A model generated the notes under the pieces. That model was not told the origin of the DNA. It searched no databases and saw nothing but the letters and a program-made list of their open reading frames with translations. Both the position numbers and the translations under genes were made by a program. Shown one piece after another: positions 42,725 through 51,624 of a stretch of DNA of 64,000 nucleotides (within the stretch, counting starts at the first letter, position 1; each line of letters begins with the position of its first letter). The DNA comes from Botryobacter ruber (lineage in GTDB: Bacteria; Bacteroidota; Bacteroidia; Cytophagales; Hymenobacteraceae). Location of the stretch: positions 1 through 64,000 of the forward strand of contig NZ_QCZK02000058.1 in the NCBI RefSeq assembly GCF_003347595.2, given 5' to 3'.

Positions 42725-42762
42725 ATGAACGGCGGGCTCTCCTGCAGTGCAAGTCTTCCTAA

Positions 42763-42800
42763 CACCTGCTGCACTCCCCACCACAGCCTGAGCTCCACCT
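42763..42800 (-). repeat. GGAGCAG-family repeat
   Basis: Plus strand: CACCTGCTGCACTCCCC, then ACCACAGCCTGAGCTCCACCT. Downstream of the lpdA terminator in the 517-bp gap before the GNAT gene; no gene lies in this gap. Confidence 0.65.
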
Positions 42801-42829
42801 GCAAAGGCATTTTCTTACGCGTAATCATT

Positions 42830-42863
42830 TTCTGCAGCTGCCACCACAGCCTCTGCACCACCT
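42830..42863 (-). repeat. GGAGCAG-family repeat
   Basis: Plus strand: TTCTGCAGCTGCCACC, then ACAGCCTCTGCACCACC. Near-consensus copy, 30 bp after the previous one in the same orientation. Confidence 0.8.
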
Positions 42864-43190
42864 GGTTACAGGATAAATCACGCCTGCCCGGGGATTCTGA
42901 AGCGGGTGCATCGGGTGTAGCATAAAATTTTTACATATAAAACCAGCTGTGTTTGTTTTGCTTCAGCTGCCTGTGTGGTAAACCTATTTCCCTGAGCTGC
43001 AGCTTTGTAAGCGTTTGTTTTACACGTAAAGCCCCGGGTGTGGCCTCGCATTCCGGCAATCGTAACAATACCTGTATTAGTAAGTCTCGGTTTCTGGTTT
43101 TAAATTTGCGGCAAAAATTACAGTTTAGGTGTACCCGTGGTAAGCCGGGGAACGATAAACTGATGATGTTTAATTTTATCTGCAAATTAT

Positions 43191-43787
43191 ATGTATGATG
43201 TTATTATATCGCGCAGCAGTTTGGGCGATATTCCGGATCTGATCAATATTGCCAGCACGACTTATTTCCAGCACTATTCTTACCTGTGGCACGATAAAGG
43301 GGAGGAGTACGTGGCCAAACATTTCAACGAACGTACCCTTCGCAGCGAAATGAAAGCGCCGAATGCAGCCTTTTTTATGATTTATTACCAGAATCAGCTG
43401 GCAGGTTACCTGAAATTGAACGTGCAGGCAGCATTAGGAGACCACGACCAGCACGATTGCCTGGAAGTGGAAAGAATCTACCTGCTGCAAGAAGCTACCG
43501 GGAATGGCGTTGGGCAGCAGGTGATGGAGTTTGTGCTGCGCTTTGCCCGCGAAAAAGGCAAGCGGGTGGTGTGGCTCAAAGTGATGGATAGCAGCAGCCA
43601 GGCCATCCGGTTTTATGAAAAAGCCGGCTTCGGGAAAGCGGCCAGCCTGCCGGTGTACTTCCCGCTGTTAAAAGAGGAATTACGGGGCATGCATGTGATG
43701 AAACTGAACGTGCCGCTTGCCGGAAAAATTAGTTATGCCGGCACCTCCCAACGCCGCAGCACTAAAAAAGAAGTGTGCGTTGGATAA
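43191..43787 (+). CDS. GNAT family N-acetyltransferase
   Basis: 198 residues with the acetyl-CoA-binding motif A (VERIYLLQEATGNGVGQQVMEFVLRFAREKGKRVVWLKV) and the following SSSQAIRFYEKAGF, which is typical of motif B. N-terminal ISRSSLGDIPDLINIA fits the RimI/SpeG-like start. The acceptor is unknown. The end overlaps the ypdA start by 53 bp in a different frame, so the two are translationally linked. The last 20 residues, which fall in the overlap, are not part of the fold. Confidence 0.85.
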   Translation: MYDVIISRSSLGDIPDLINIASTTYFQHYSYLWHDKGEEYVAKHFNERTLRSEMKAPNAAFFMIYYQNQLAGYLKLNVQAALGDHDQHDCLEVERIYLLQEATGNGVGQQVMEFVLRFAREKGKRVVWLKVMDSSSQAIRFYEKAGFGKAASLPVYFPLLKEELRGMHVMKLNVPLAGKISYAGTSQRRSTKKEVCVG

Positions 43788-44757
43788 GGTCCTGGACATA
43801 CTGATCATAGGTGCCGGGCCTATCGGGCTGGCAGCTGGCATCGAGGCCAAGCGGGCCGGGCTGGATTACCTGATCGTGGATAAAGGCTGCCTGGTAAACT
43901 CGCTCTACAACTACCCGCTCAACATGACCTTTTTCTCCACCGCCGACCGGCTGGAGATTGGCGGCATTCCCTTTACCTGTGTGCATGCCAAGCCCAACCG
44001 CCAGGAGGCGCTGGAGTATTACCGCCGGGTGGCAGATTCCGAAGCGCTGCAGGTAAACTTGTTCGAGGAGGTACAGGGCATGCGGCTCTCAGGCGATACC
44101 TATACCATTAGCACCAGCAAACGCGAGTACCAGGCCCGCCACGTGATCATTGCCATCGGGTTTTACGGGATTCCCAACCTGCTGCATGTAAAGGGGGAGG
44201 AGCTGCCCAAAGTACGGCACTATTATTTCGACCCGCATTACTATTACAAGCAGAAAGTGCTGGTAGTGGGAGCGAACAACTCCTCAGCCGACGTGGCGCT
44301 GGAAACATGGCGCAAAGGAGCCGAGGTCACCATGGTGGTGCGGGAACCGACGCTGGGACGCATTAAATACTGGACAAAGCCCGACCTGGAAAACCGCATC
44401 GAGGAAGGCTGCATCAAAGCCTACTTCCAGTCCGGCATCACCGAAATCCGCGAAACGGAAGTGGACATCGAAACGCCGGATGGGAAGGTAACGATTCAGA
44501 ACGATTTTGTGATGGCCATGACCGGTTACCAACCCGATTTCAGTTTCCTCGAAAAAATAGGGGTGCAACTCACCAACGATTTCAAGCGCTACCCTTTGTA
44601 CAATACCGAAACCATGGAAACGAACCTCAAAAACGTGTACCTGGCAGGCGTGATTTGTGGCGGCATGGACACGCACGTGTGGTTTATCGAAAACTCCAGA
44701 GTGCATGCCACCCAGATTGTAAAAGATATCGTAGCGAAGCAGGAGGCGCGCGCATAA
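43735..44757 (+). CDS. ypdA: YpdA-family bacillithiol disulfide reductase
   Basis: 340 residues from the ATG at 43735 (a TTG at 43717 is possible). It reduces bacillithiol disulfide with NADPH and FAD, by homology to Firmicutes YpdA/Bdr. Rossmann motif ILIIGAGPIGLAAGIEAKRAG, NYPLNMTFFSTADRLEIGG, VLVVGANNSSADVALETWRKGAEVTMV for NADPH, and VYLAGVICGGMDTHVWFIENSR at the C terminus are family hallmarks. Bacteroidota make bacillithiol, though bshA/B/C are not in this window. It follows the GNAT gene with overlap. Confidence 0.9.
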   Translation: MPAPPNAAALKKKCALDKVLDILIIGAGPIGLAAGIEAKRAGLDYLIVDKGCLVNSLYNYPLNMTFFSTADRLEIGGIPFTCVHAKPNRQEALEYYRRVADSEALQVNLFEEVQGMRLSGDTYTISTSKREYQARHVIIAIGFYGIPNLLHVKGEELPKVRHYYFDPHYYYKQKVLVVGANNSSADVALETWRKGAEVTMVVREPTLGRIKYWTKPDLENRIEEGCIKAYFQSGITEIRETEVDIETPDGKVTIQNDFVMAMTGYQPDFSFLEKIGVQLTNDFKRYPLYNTETMETNLKNVYLAGVICGGMDTHVWFIENSRVHATQIVKDIVAKQEARA

Positions 44758-44779
44758 AAAAGAAGTTGTTTCTCTTTTA

Positions 44780-44812
44780 AAGGAGCAGCGGGTATGGAGG
44801 CAGGTACAGCAG
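44780..44812 (+). repeat. GGAGCAG-family repeat, left half of inverted pair
   Basis: AAGGAGCAGCGGGTATGG, then AGGCAGGTACAGCAGA. Partner at 44842-44868. It starts 22 bp after the ypdA stop. Confidence 0.75.
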
Positions 44813-44841
44813 ATTCTTTTCACGGATTCAGGTGGAAATAA

Positions 44842-44868
44842 TTTGCAGCACCTGCCTCCATTGCTTCA
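44842..44868 (-). repeat. GGAGCAG-family repeat, right half of inverted pair
   Basis: Plus strand: TTGCAGCACCTGCCTCC, then ATTGCTTCAC. Truncated on the right but complementary to the left partner over about 20 bp. Confidence 0.65.
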
Positions 44869-44947
44869 CCACCTTACCTGTTGCGGAACACCTAACCACC
44901 TGCTTTCCGTATGACCATGTTATCAGGTAAACAAAAGCCGAAGCAAC

Positions 44948-45592
44948 ATGAAAATAGCCATCATCGGAGCCAGCGGAAAAGTAGGCTCCCGCATCACGCA
45001 CGAAGCCCTCAGCCGGGGCCATCAAGTTACAGCCATTGTCCGCGACCCGACCCGACTCACTACCGAAAACGAAAACCTGGTAGTTACAAAAGGCGATATC
45101 CTGGACATAGAAGATACAGCCGTGAAAATAAAAGACCACGATGCGCTGGTGGTTTCCTACAGCCCCGGCTGGGGCCCCGATGCCGACTGCAGCCTGTATG
45201 TAGATGCCACCCATGCCGCCATTGCAGCTGCCAAAAAAGCAGGTGTGAAGCGATTGTTAAACGTAGGCGGTGCCGGAAGCCTGTACGTGTCCCCGGGGGT
45301 GCAGTCTGTCGATACGCCCGGTTTCCCGGCAGACTGGCGGCCAGGCGCTGCCGCACAGCGCGATTCCCTGGAAGTATACCGGCAGGAAAAGGACCTGGAC
45401 TGGACTTTCTTCAGCCCGGCGTTTATGATTGGCCCGGGTGAGCGCACGGGCAAGTACCGGCTCGGCACCGAAAATCCGGTGATGGACGAAAAAGGGGAAA
45501 GTAACATCTCCTACGAAGATTATGCCGTGGCGCTGGTCGATGAGCTGGAAAAGCCGCAGTTTATCCGGAAACGTTTCACAATCGGGTACTGA
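44948..45592 (+). CDS. NAD(P)-binding oxidoreductase, NmrA/SDR-like
   Basis: 214 residues. N-terminal Rossmann motif IAIIGASGKVGSRITHEALSRGHQVTAIVRDPTRL binds NAD(P). The remainder resembles the atypical short-chain dehydrogenase group (YwnB/SDR5-like): LLNVGGAGSLYV, DWTFFSPAFMIGPGERTGKY, and SYEDYAVALVDELEKP. Catalytic Tyr-x3-Lys is not obvious, as in many NAD(P)-binding regulators. Substrate unknown. Confidence 0.85.
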   Translation: MKIAIIGASGKVGSRITHEALSRGHQVTAIVRDPTRLTTENENLVVTKGDILDIEDTAVKIKDHDALVVSYSPGWGPDADCSLYVDATHAAIAAAKKAGVKRLLNVGGAGSLYVSPGVQSVDTPGFPADWRPGAAAQRDSLEVYRQEKDLDWTFFSPAFMIGPGERTGKYRLGTENPVMDEKGESNISYEDYAVALVDELEKPQFIRKRFTIGY

Positions 45593-45645
45593 AGTATTGG
45601 TGCCTAAAGCCTCTTTTTTTAACTTAGAGGTTTCTTCTACCGCCC

Positions 45646-46914
45646 ATGAATCAACCAAATGCACCGCTTGCCGAGCGCATGCGCCCCCACTCCCTCGACC
45701 AGTACGCCGGCCAGCAGCACCTGGTGGGGCCAAAAGGCATCCTGCGCCGCTACATCGAAGGAGGCGTCATTCCGTCCATGATCCTGTGGGGACCTCCGGG
45801 CGTGGGCAAAACCACACTGGCTAACATCATTGCCAACCAGATGAAGCTGCCCTTCGTGGCCTTGAGCGCCATCAACTCCGGCGTAAAAGACATCCGTGAA
45901 GTAATTGAGCAGGCCCGGAAGCGGCATGGTACCGTGCTGTTCATCGACGAGATTCACCGTTTCAACAAATCGCAGCAGGACGCCCTGTTAGGAGCCGTAG
46001 AAAAAGGAATCGTAACGCTGGTGGGCGCTACCACCGAAAACCCGTCGTTCGAGGTAATTTCGGCCTTGCTGTCGCGGTGCCAGGTCTACATCCTCAAGCA
46101 CCTGAGCAAAGAGGAGCTGATCGAGCTGGTAAACAAGGCCCTGCAGGAAGACGAGTGGCTGCGCAACCGCAGCGTGGTGGTGCAGGAGTACGAGGCCCTG
46201 CTGACCATTTCCGGCGGCGATGCCCGCAAACTGCTCAACCTGCTCGAGATCGTGGCCGAAGGCGTGAAAGGGGAGCAGGTGGTCCTGACCAACGAACTGG
46301 TGCAGCAGGTGGCCCAGCAGAACATCGTGCTATACGACAAGTCGGGCGAAATGCACTACGACCTGGTGTCGGCCTTCATCAAGTCCATCCGGGGCAGCGA
46401 TCCGAATGCGGCGGTCTACTGGCTGGCCCGCATGATAGAAGGCGGCGAAGATCCCAAATTCATTGCCCGCCGCCTGCTCATCGCCTCCTCCGAAGACATT
46501 GGCCTGGCCAACCCGAACGCGCTGCTCATGGCTACTTCCTGTTTCCAGGCGGTGCAGATGATCGGGTACCCGGAGGCAGAGATCATCCTGTCGCAGGCAA
46601 CGGTGTACCTGGCTACCTCGCCCAAGAGCAATGCTTCGTACAAAGCCATCAAGCAGGCGCGGCAGCTGGTGCAGCAAACAGGCAACCTGCCCGTACCGCT
46701 GCACATCCGCAATGCGCCCACCAAACTGATGAAAGAAATCGGCTACGGCAACAACTACAAATACGCCCACGACTACGAAGGCAACTTCGTGCCCCAGGAT
46801 TTCATGCCCGAAGGCATGCAAAACACCATCCTCTACAACCCCGGCCAAAACACCCGCGAAAACGAAATGCGCAAACAACTCAAAGCGCAGTGGGGAAAGA
46901 AGTATGGGTATTAG
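45646..46914 (+). CDS. rarA: Replication-associated recombination protein A
   Basis: AAA+ clamp-loader-like ATPase acting at stalled replication forks. 422 residues. RMRPHSLDQYAGQQHL at the N terminus, Walker A GPPGVGKTT (residues 49-57), Walker B LFIDEIHRFNKSQQD, sensor GATTENPSFEV, arginine-finger region LLSRCQVYIL, and the C-terminal MgsA domain (SEDIGLANPNAL, NAPTKLMKEIGYG, FMPEGM) are intact. Starts 54 bp after the preceding gene, same direction. Confidence 0.96.
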   Translation: MNQPNAPLAERMRPHSLDQYAGQQHLVGPKGILRRYIEGGVIPSMILWGPPGVGKTTLANIIANQMKLPFVALSAINSGVKDIREVIEQARKRHGTVLFIDEIHRFNKSQQDALLGAVEKGIVTLVGATTENPSFEVISALLSRCQVYILKHLSKEELIELVNKALQEDEWLRNRSVVVQEYEALLTISGGDARKLLNLLEIVAEGVKGEQVVLTNELVQQVAQQNIVLYDKSGEMHYDLVSAFIKSIRGSDPNAAVYWLARMIEGGEDPKFIARRLLIASSEDIGLANPNALLMATSCFQAVQMIGYPEAEIILSQATVYLATSPKSNASYKAIKQARQLVQQTGNLPVPLHIRNAPTKLMKEIGYGNNYKYAHDYEGNFVPQDFMPEGMQNTILYNPGQNTRENEMRKQLKAQWGKKYGY

Positions 46915-46968
46915 GAGTTTGGGAGTTAGAGAGTTTAAGAGTTAGAGAGTTTAGGAGTTAGAAAGGTA
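46913..46968 (+). repeat. GAGTTTAGGAGTTA-type short repeats
   Basis: Degenerate tandem units GAGTTTGGGAGTTAGA, then GAGTTTAAGAGTTAGA, then GAGTTTAGGAGTTAGA, beginning at the rarA stop. The same text recurs in inverse orientation at 51568-51613 after adhE. Confidence 0.65.
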
Positions 46969-47007
46969 GAGGTTTTGTAGGGGTTGAAGATTTTCAACCC
47001 TTAATGG

Positions 47008-47238
47008 ATGAAAGTTATGGAGTTTTTATTGTTTGATATTATCATGGCTGGTTTAGGAAGACTATACCTAATGGGCAGGTACAGGCAGAAAGCGAGAGTT
47101 TCTAAGGTTTTAGCTCACAAGTATGAGGGAAGCTATAGTAACGCCGGAAGAGCGCTGTTTCTGAACCATCTGGCTATACTTTTAGTGCTGCTGCTTTTAG
47201 GCTTTATGACTGGAATATTGATTAGCTTCCTGAAATAG
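47008..47238 (+). CDS. Small membrane protein
   Basis: 76 residues, unrecognised. There is an N-terminal amphipathic stretch, a central basic segment (GRYRQKARVSKVLAHKYEGSY), and one clear membrane helix (residues 50-74, LNHLAILLVLLLLGFMTGILISF). A basic region before a single C-terminal helix suggests the tail inserts in the membrane with the N-terminal part cytoplasmic. The frame is well formed and free of shadowing; start at 47008 (another out-of-frame ATG lies at 47004). Confidence 0.6.
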   Translation: MKVMEFLLFDIIMAGLGRLYLMGRYRQKARVSKVLAHKYEGSYSNAGRALFLNHLAILLVLLLLGFMTGILISFLK

Positions 47239-47254
47239 CCTGATCAAATATTTT

Positions 47255-47289
47255 TCTGCTCCTGCCACCATAGCCTCTTCTGCTCCTGC
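47255..47289 (-). repeat. GGAGCAG-family repeat
   Basis: Plus strand: TCTGCTCCTGCCACC, then ATAGCCTCTTCTGCTCCTGC. Starts 17 bp after the small membrane protein stop. Confidence 0.7.
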
Positions 47290-47321
47290 ACGACCCACAA
47301 ACAACCCAAGTCCTGCAAATC

Positions 47322-47405
47322 CTAAAATTCTGTAAATCCTGATTCAGACAAAAAGAAAATCACAGAAATCATTTAAATCACCGTAAATCAAAGGTTCAGA
47401 CAAAA
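47322..47405 (+). repeat. Short direct repeats GTAAATC..CAGACAAAAA
   Basis: TGTAAATCCTGATTCAGACAAAAA and CGTAAATCAAAGGTTCAGACAAAAA (each shortened here: TGTAAATC..TTCAGACAAAAA) recur 48 bp apart. A related TGTCTGAACC..GATTAAG sequence occurs near 7599. Probably degenerate dispersed repeats. Confidence 0.4.
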
Positions 47406-47464
47406 ATTTCACCCGGATCAAAGTTCAGGAACAATATTCTGCAGCCGTTGTTCTTTAAATAGGT

Positions 47465-48232
47465 ATGAAATACTTTGTAGAACAAGGATCCGTTGTCAGG
47501 GAAATCTGGGGGAAGGGCGATACCATTCTCTTTATTTTTGCCGGCGCCTCCGCTGAGTTTGCACTCAACAAGGCGGTGGACTGGCTGTACTTTACCGGTC
47601 GCCTCCCTGCCGATCCGCTGGGGCGGCTGTTCTCTACCGTGGGGTATGCCCGGCAGATTGTGTTCTCAGAGTTGGAGGGGGCACACCGCGCCATCGACAG
47701 GATGGCTACCATTCACGCCGCTGTCGAAAGCAGCCGCGGGCAAGCTATCCCCGACTGGGCTTACCGCGACGTGCTGTTCATGCTGATCGACTACTCCATC
47801 CGCTCGTTTGAGCTGCTGGAAAGAAAACTTTCTACAGCCGAGAAAGCCGAAGTGTTTGAAGTGTTCTACCGGGTGGGCAGCCGCATGGGTTTAAAGGGCC
47901 TGCCGGGCAGTTATGAAGCGTGGGTACAGATGCGGGAAGAGCACCTGCAGCAAAACCTACAGCAGAGCCACTTTACGTCAGATCTGTACAGGCAGTACAG
48001 GAAGCACCTGGGGGCGGTGCGGTATAAACTGCTGCTCGAGGCGCAGGCCCTGATTGTGCCCGGACGGGTAAAAACATTGCTGCAATTCAACGATACGTCG
48101 CTCCTCACACCCATACTCTTCCTCTACAAACTAAGCCGCAAACTGAAACTGGACTGGTTCCTGAAATCACTCATCCTGCCCCCGGCATACATGGCCGAAA
48201 TAAAGGAACTGGACAGTGCGCCGGCCCGTTAG
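47465..48232 (+). CDS. Oxygenase MpaB family protein (DUF2236)
   Basis: 255 residues. Matches the DUF2236/MpaB-like family: EQGSVVREIWGKGDTILFIFAGASAEFALNKAVDWLY in the N-terminal part, GYARQIVFSELEGAHRAIDRMATIHAAVE, PDWAYRDVLFMLIDYSIRSFELLERKLS, and a basic helical C-terminal region. Family members include latex clearing protein-like, haem-containing oxygenases; no substrate is evident here. There is a conserved His in GAHRAIDRM. Soluble, no signal. Confidence 0.78.
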   Translation: MKYFVEQGSVVREIWGKGDTILFIFAGASAEFALNKAVDWLYFTGRLPADPLGRLFSTVGYARQIVFSELEGAHRAIDRMATIHAAVESSRGQAIPDWAYRDVLFMLIDYSIRSFELLERKLSTAEKAEVFEVFYRVGSRMGLKGLPGSYEAWVQMREEHLQQNLQQSHFTSDLYRQYRKHLGAVRYKLLLEAQALIVPGRVKTLLQFNDTSLLTPILFLYKLSRKLKLDWFLKSLILPPAYMAEIKELDSAPAR

Positions 48233-48273
48233 AATCTAGTTCTACAAGCAAACCGCTCGCCTGAAAGGCTTTA

Positions 48274-48302
48274 CAGCTACTGTCTCCATTGCTTCTGCTG
48301 CC
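48274..48302 (-). repeat. GGAGCAG-family repeat, weak copy
   Basis: Plus strand: AGCTACTGTCTCC, then ATTGCTTCTGCTGCC. Partial match near the end of the DUF2236 gene. Confidence 0.4.
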
Positions 48303-48692
48303 TTCGGAATTGCTTTTTCCTTCCCCTTTCCCGGCTTTACTGTTCAGGCCAAAATGATATAAATCACTCCTGCACGTGACTGGCGTCATATGAAGGGGAA
48401 GATATATTCTGTTCCTTTATATCACAAAACGACCCCAACCACACAAAACACGAAAGTTTAAAATGTATCAACACACTAAAAACACGAAGCCATGTAAAAA
48501 ATAAAAAGTGGTGCCCCCAGGCCGCTAAAGTCCACTGTTTTTCCGAAACCGCCTGACGTTTACCAGGCAGAAATGAAATCACCCAAAACATCACGGCTGC
48601 TTCCCCTGCCACGCTGGTTTCATGCTGCACAAAGGTGACGGGCAATCTTGCCTGAGCTCCCGTTGATCTCTCAAAAGAAGGGACTGGCTATG

Positions 48693-48706
48693 TCGCAGCC
48701 CTGCGA
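48693..48706. promoter_or_regulatory. Inverted repeat upstream of adhE
   Basis: TCGCAG-CC-CTGCGA, 201 bp before the adhE start, flanked by TATG and TATA. It may be an operator. It is the only clear palindrome in the 674-bp gap (48233-48906), which is unusually long and AT-rich near its middle, consistent with a regulated promoter region. I see no convincing Rex or FNR site. Confidence 0.35.
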
Positions 48707-48906
48707 TATAGAAATGATTTGAACGAGAAAAGAGATAGTGAAGATTCCTGCTATGCACCGTGCTGATTTCCGGTACGGCCAGGCGCAGCGTATCCTCAAC
48801 ATTCTGACACAAAAATCGCAAGACATTTCCAATCCGTTTTCTCCAACTGGCTGCACATCGGTTTTCTATACCGGGCCCGAAAGAGGATCAAAAGAAAAAA
48901 GATGCC

Positions 48907-51567
48907 ATGAAAGTAACCAACGTAAAAGAGTTAAACAAAAGAATAGCGCAGCTGCGGGACGCGCAAAAGAAATTTGCTACTTACACACAGGAGCAGGTGG
49001 ACGAAATATTCCGCCAGGCGGCCATCGCAGCCAACAATGCCCGGATTATCCTGGCTAAAATGGCTGCCGAAGAAACTGGTATGGGCTTGGTGGAAGATAA
49101 AGTAATCAAAAATCACTTTGCTTCGGAGTACATCTACAACCAGTACAAAGACGAAAAAACCTGTGGCGTAATAGAAAGGGACGAAGCCTTTGGGATCACC
49201 AAAATTGCCGAGCCCATCGGCATCATCGCAGCTGTTGTACCTACCACCAATCCCACGTCTACGGCTATTTTCAAGGCACTGATTGCCCTGAAGACCCGGA
49301 ATGGCATCATCTTCTCGCCCCACCCAAGAGCGAAAAAAGCAACCATCGCCGCCGCCAAAACAGTACTCGATGCTGCCGTTAAAGCAGGCGCTCCCGAAGG
49401 CATTATTGCCTGGATTGATGAGCCGTCGGTAGAACTGTCGCAGCAGGTGATGGCGCTCTCCGATTTAACGCTCGCAACAGGCGGACCAGGCATGGTGAAA
49501 GCAGCTTATTCTTCCGGTAAGCCTGCTATTGGCGTAGGTGCCGGCAACACACCTGCCATAATCGACGAGACGGCCCATTTAAAAATGGCTGTCAACTCTA
49601 TTCTGCTTTCCAAAACTTTCGACAACGGCGTGATCTGCGCCTCCGAGCAGTCGGTAATTGTGCTGGACGAGATTTACCCGGAAGTAAGAAGAGAGTTTGA
49701 AGAACGCGGCGCTTATTTCCTGAAAGGCGATGAGGTTAACAAAGTAGGTGATATTATCCTGGTGAACGGGGTGCTGAATGCCAACATCGTTGGGCAGCCT
49801 GCGGCTAAGATTGCGGCGCTGGCCGGCGTAACGGTTCCCGAAGAAACTAAAATCTTGATAGGGGAGGTAACCTCTGTGGAACTGGAAGAGCCATTCTCGC
49901 ATGAGAAGCTGTCGCCGCTGCTGGCACTGTACCGTGCAAAAAACTTCGACGATGCCCTGGCCAAAGCGGTACGACTGGTAGAACTGGGCGGCTTCGGCCA
50001 CACCTCCGTGCTCTACACCGACCAGGTAAAATCGGCGGACCGGATTCAAAGGTTTGGCGCTGCCCTTAAAACCGGGCGAACCATCATCAACATGCCTTCT
50101 TCGCAGGGCGCTATCGGCGATATCTACAACTTTCGGCTGGCGCCATCGCTCACGCTGGGCTGTGGCAGCTGGGGCGGTAACTCCGTATCCGAAAACGTAG
50201 GTGTGAAACATTTGTTAAACGTTAAAAGCGTGGCCGAGCGCCGGGAAAATATGCTGTGGTTCCGAATGCCTGAAAAGGTTTACTTTAAATACGGCTGCCT
50301 GCCGGTAGCACTGCGCGAGCTGAAAGACCTGGGCAAGAAAAAGGCTTTTATCGTGACCGACAAAGTGCTGTATGATTTGGGTTTTGTGACTATAGTAGAG
50401 AAGGTGCTGGAGGAACTGGAGATCGATTTCAAAGTATTTTACGATGTGGCGCCCGATCCAACGCTGGCAACTGCCCGCAAAGGAGCCGAAGAAATGATCA
50501 GCTTCCAGCCCGACACCGTTATTGCGCTGGGTGGTGGTTCACCGATGGATGCCGCCAAAATTATGTGGGTGCTGTACGAGCATCCGGAAGTGCTGTTCGA
50601 AGACCTGGCCATGCGCTTCATGGACATCCGTAAACGCGTGTACCGCTTCCCGGCCATGGGTGAAAAAGCGATGTTTGTGGCCATTCCTACTTCAGCAGGT
50701 ACAGGTTCGGAAGTAACACCGTTTGCCGTAATCACCGACGAAACCACCGGCGTGAAATACCCGCTGGCCGACTACGAACTGACGCCGGACATGGCCATTG
50801 TGGATGCCGAGCTGATGATGCAGATGCCACGCGGCCTGACCTCCGCCTCCGGTATCGACGCCCTGACGCACGCACTGGAAGCCTATGTGTCGGTGCTCGC
50901 TTCCGAGTTTACCAACGGGCTTGCATTGGAGGCAATACGGCTGGTGTTCAAGTACCTGCCTGCCGCCTACAACGAGGGCGCTACCAACATCAAAGCCCGC
51001 GAAAAAATGGCACATGCCTCTACCATTGCCGGTATGGCCTTTGCCAACGCGTTCCTGGGCATCTGCCACTCGCTGGCGCACAAGCTGGGCGCCACGCACC
51101 ACATTGCACACGGCGTGGCCAACGGCATGCTCATTTCCGAAGTGGTACGCTTCAATGCCGTGGACAATCCGCGCAAGCAGGCGGCCTTCCCGCAATACAA
51201 GTACCCGAATGCCAAGTGGCGCTATGCGCAGGTTGCCGATTACCTGAACCTGGGTGGCAGCACCGACGACGAGAAAATTGAGCTGCTGGTGCAGGCGATA
51301 GAGGAGCTGAAAGCGAAAGTAGGTATTCCAAAATCCATAAGAGAGGCGGGGGTGTCTGACACTAAATTTTACGCTTCCCTGGATGAGATGTCGGAGCAGG
51401 CGTTTGACGACCAGTGTACCGGCGCCAACCCACGTTACCCGCTCATCAGCGAACTGAAGCATCTTTACATTAACGCTTTTGAAGGCCAAAAGTCTGCTGC
51501 TCCAGCCACCACACCCACTGCTCCTGCGCAGGAAGAAAAAAGAGAAGAAGAAGCCGTGGAGGCTTGA
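48907..51567 (+). CDS. adhE: Bifunctional acetaldehyde-CoA/alcohol dehydrogenase
   Basis: Reduces acetyl-CoA to ethanol via acetaldehyde. 886 residues: CoA-acylating aldehyde dehydrogenase (1-440; catalytic Cys244 in FDNGVICASEQS, cofactor loops PTTNPTSTAIFKAL and TGGPGMVKAAYSSG) and an iron alcohol dehydrogenase (about 450-860; GGGSPMDAAKIMW, PTSAGTGSEVTPF, SGIDALTHALEAYVS, and metal His in CHSLAHKLG and HHIAHGVANGM). Such AdhE enzymes usually form spirosomes. Unusually, the C terminus extends about 25 residues past the fold (SAAPATTPTAPAQEEKREEEAVEA), encoded by a dispersed repeat. It opens a fermentative three-gene cluster. Confidence 0.96.
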   Translation: MKVTNVKELNKRIAQLRDAQKKFATYTQEQVDEIFRQAAIAANNARIILAKMAAEETGMGLVEDKVIKNHFASEYIYNQYKDEKTCGVIERDEAFGITKIAEPIGIIAAVVPTTNPTSTAIFKALIALKTRNGIIFSPHPRAKKATIAAAKTVLDAAVKAGAPEGIIAWIDEPSVELSQQVMALSDLTLATGGPGMVKAAYSSGKPAIGVGAGNTPAIIDETAHLKMAVNSILLSKTFDNGVICASEQSVIVLDEIYPEVRREFEERGAYFLKGDEVNKVGDIILVNGVLNANIVGQPAAKIAALAGVTVPEETKILIGEVTSVELEEPFSHEKLSPLLALYRAKNFDDALAKAVRLVELGGFGHTSVLYTDQVKSADRIQRFGAALKTGRTIINMPSSQGAIGDIYNFRLAPSLTLGCGSWGGNSVSENVGVKHLLNVKSVAERRENMLWFRMPEKVYFKYGCLPVALRELKDLGKKKAFIVTDKVLYDLGFVTIVEKVLEELEIDFKVFYDVAPDPTLATARKGAEEMISFQPDTVIALGGGSPMDAAKIMWVLYEHPEVLFEDLAMRFMDIRKRVYRFPAMGEKAMFVAIPTSAGTGSEVTPFAVITDETTGVKYPLADYELTPDMAIVDAELMMQMPRGLTSASGIDALTHALEAYVSVLASEFTNGLALEAIRLVFKYLPAAYNEGATNIKAREKMAHASTIAGMAFANAFLGICHSLAHKLGATHHIAHGVANGMLISEVVRFNAVDNPRKQAAFPQYKYPNAKWRYAQVADYLNLGGSTDDEKIELLVQAIEELKAKVGIPKSIREAGVSDTKFYASLDEMSEQAFDDQCTGANPRYPLISELKHLYINAFEGQKSAAPATTPTAPAQEEKREEEAVEA
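51492..51529 (-). repeat. GGAGCAG-family repeat inside the adhE coding region
   Basis: Plus strand: GTCTGCTGCTCCAGCCACC, then ACACCCACTGCTCCTGCGC; about 27 of 30 bases match the intergenic copy at 11526. Read in frame it encodes SAAPATTPTAPAQ near the AdhE C terminus, outside the catalytic fold. The sole coding copy seen. Confidence 0.8.
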
Positions 51568-51613
51568 GCTTTTAACTATCTAACTCTCTAACTCCCAAAC
51601 TCCCAAACTCCAA
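51568..51613 (-). repeat. GAGTTTAGGAGTTA-type short repeats
   Basis: Plus strand: TATCTAACTCTCTAACTCCC, then AAACTCCCAAACTCC; the inverse of the sequence after rarA (46913). It makes up nearly the whole adhE-aldolase spacer. Confidence 0.65.
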
Positions 51614-51624
51614 AACACTAAATC

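Noticed and set aside
46913..46968. Possible CRISPR-like array
   Set aside because: Units are about 16 bp with no unique spacers and no cas genes; a simple degenerate tandem repeat.
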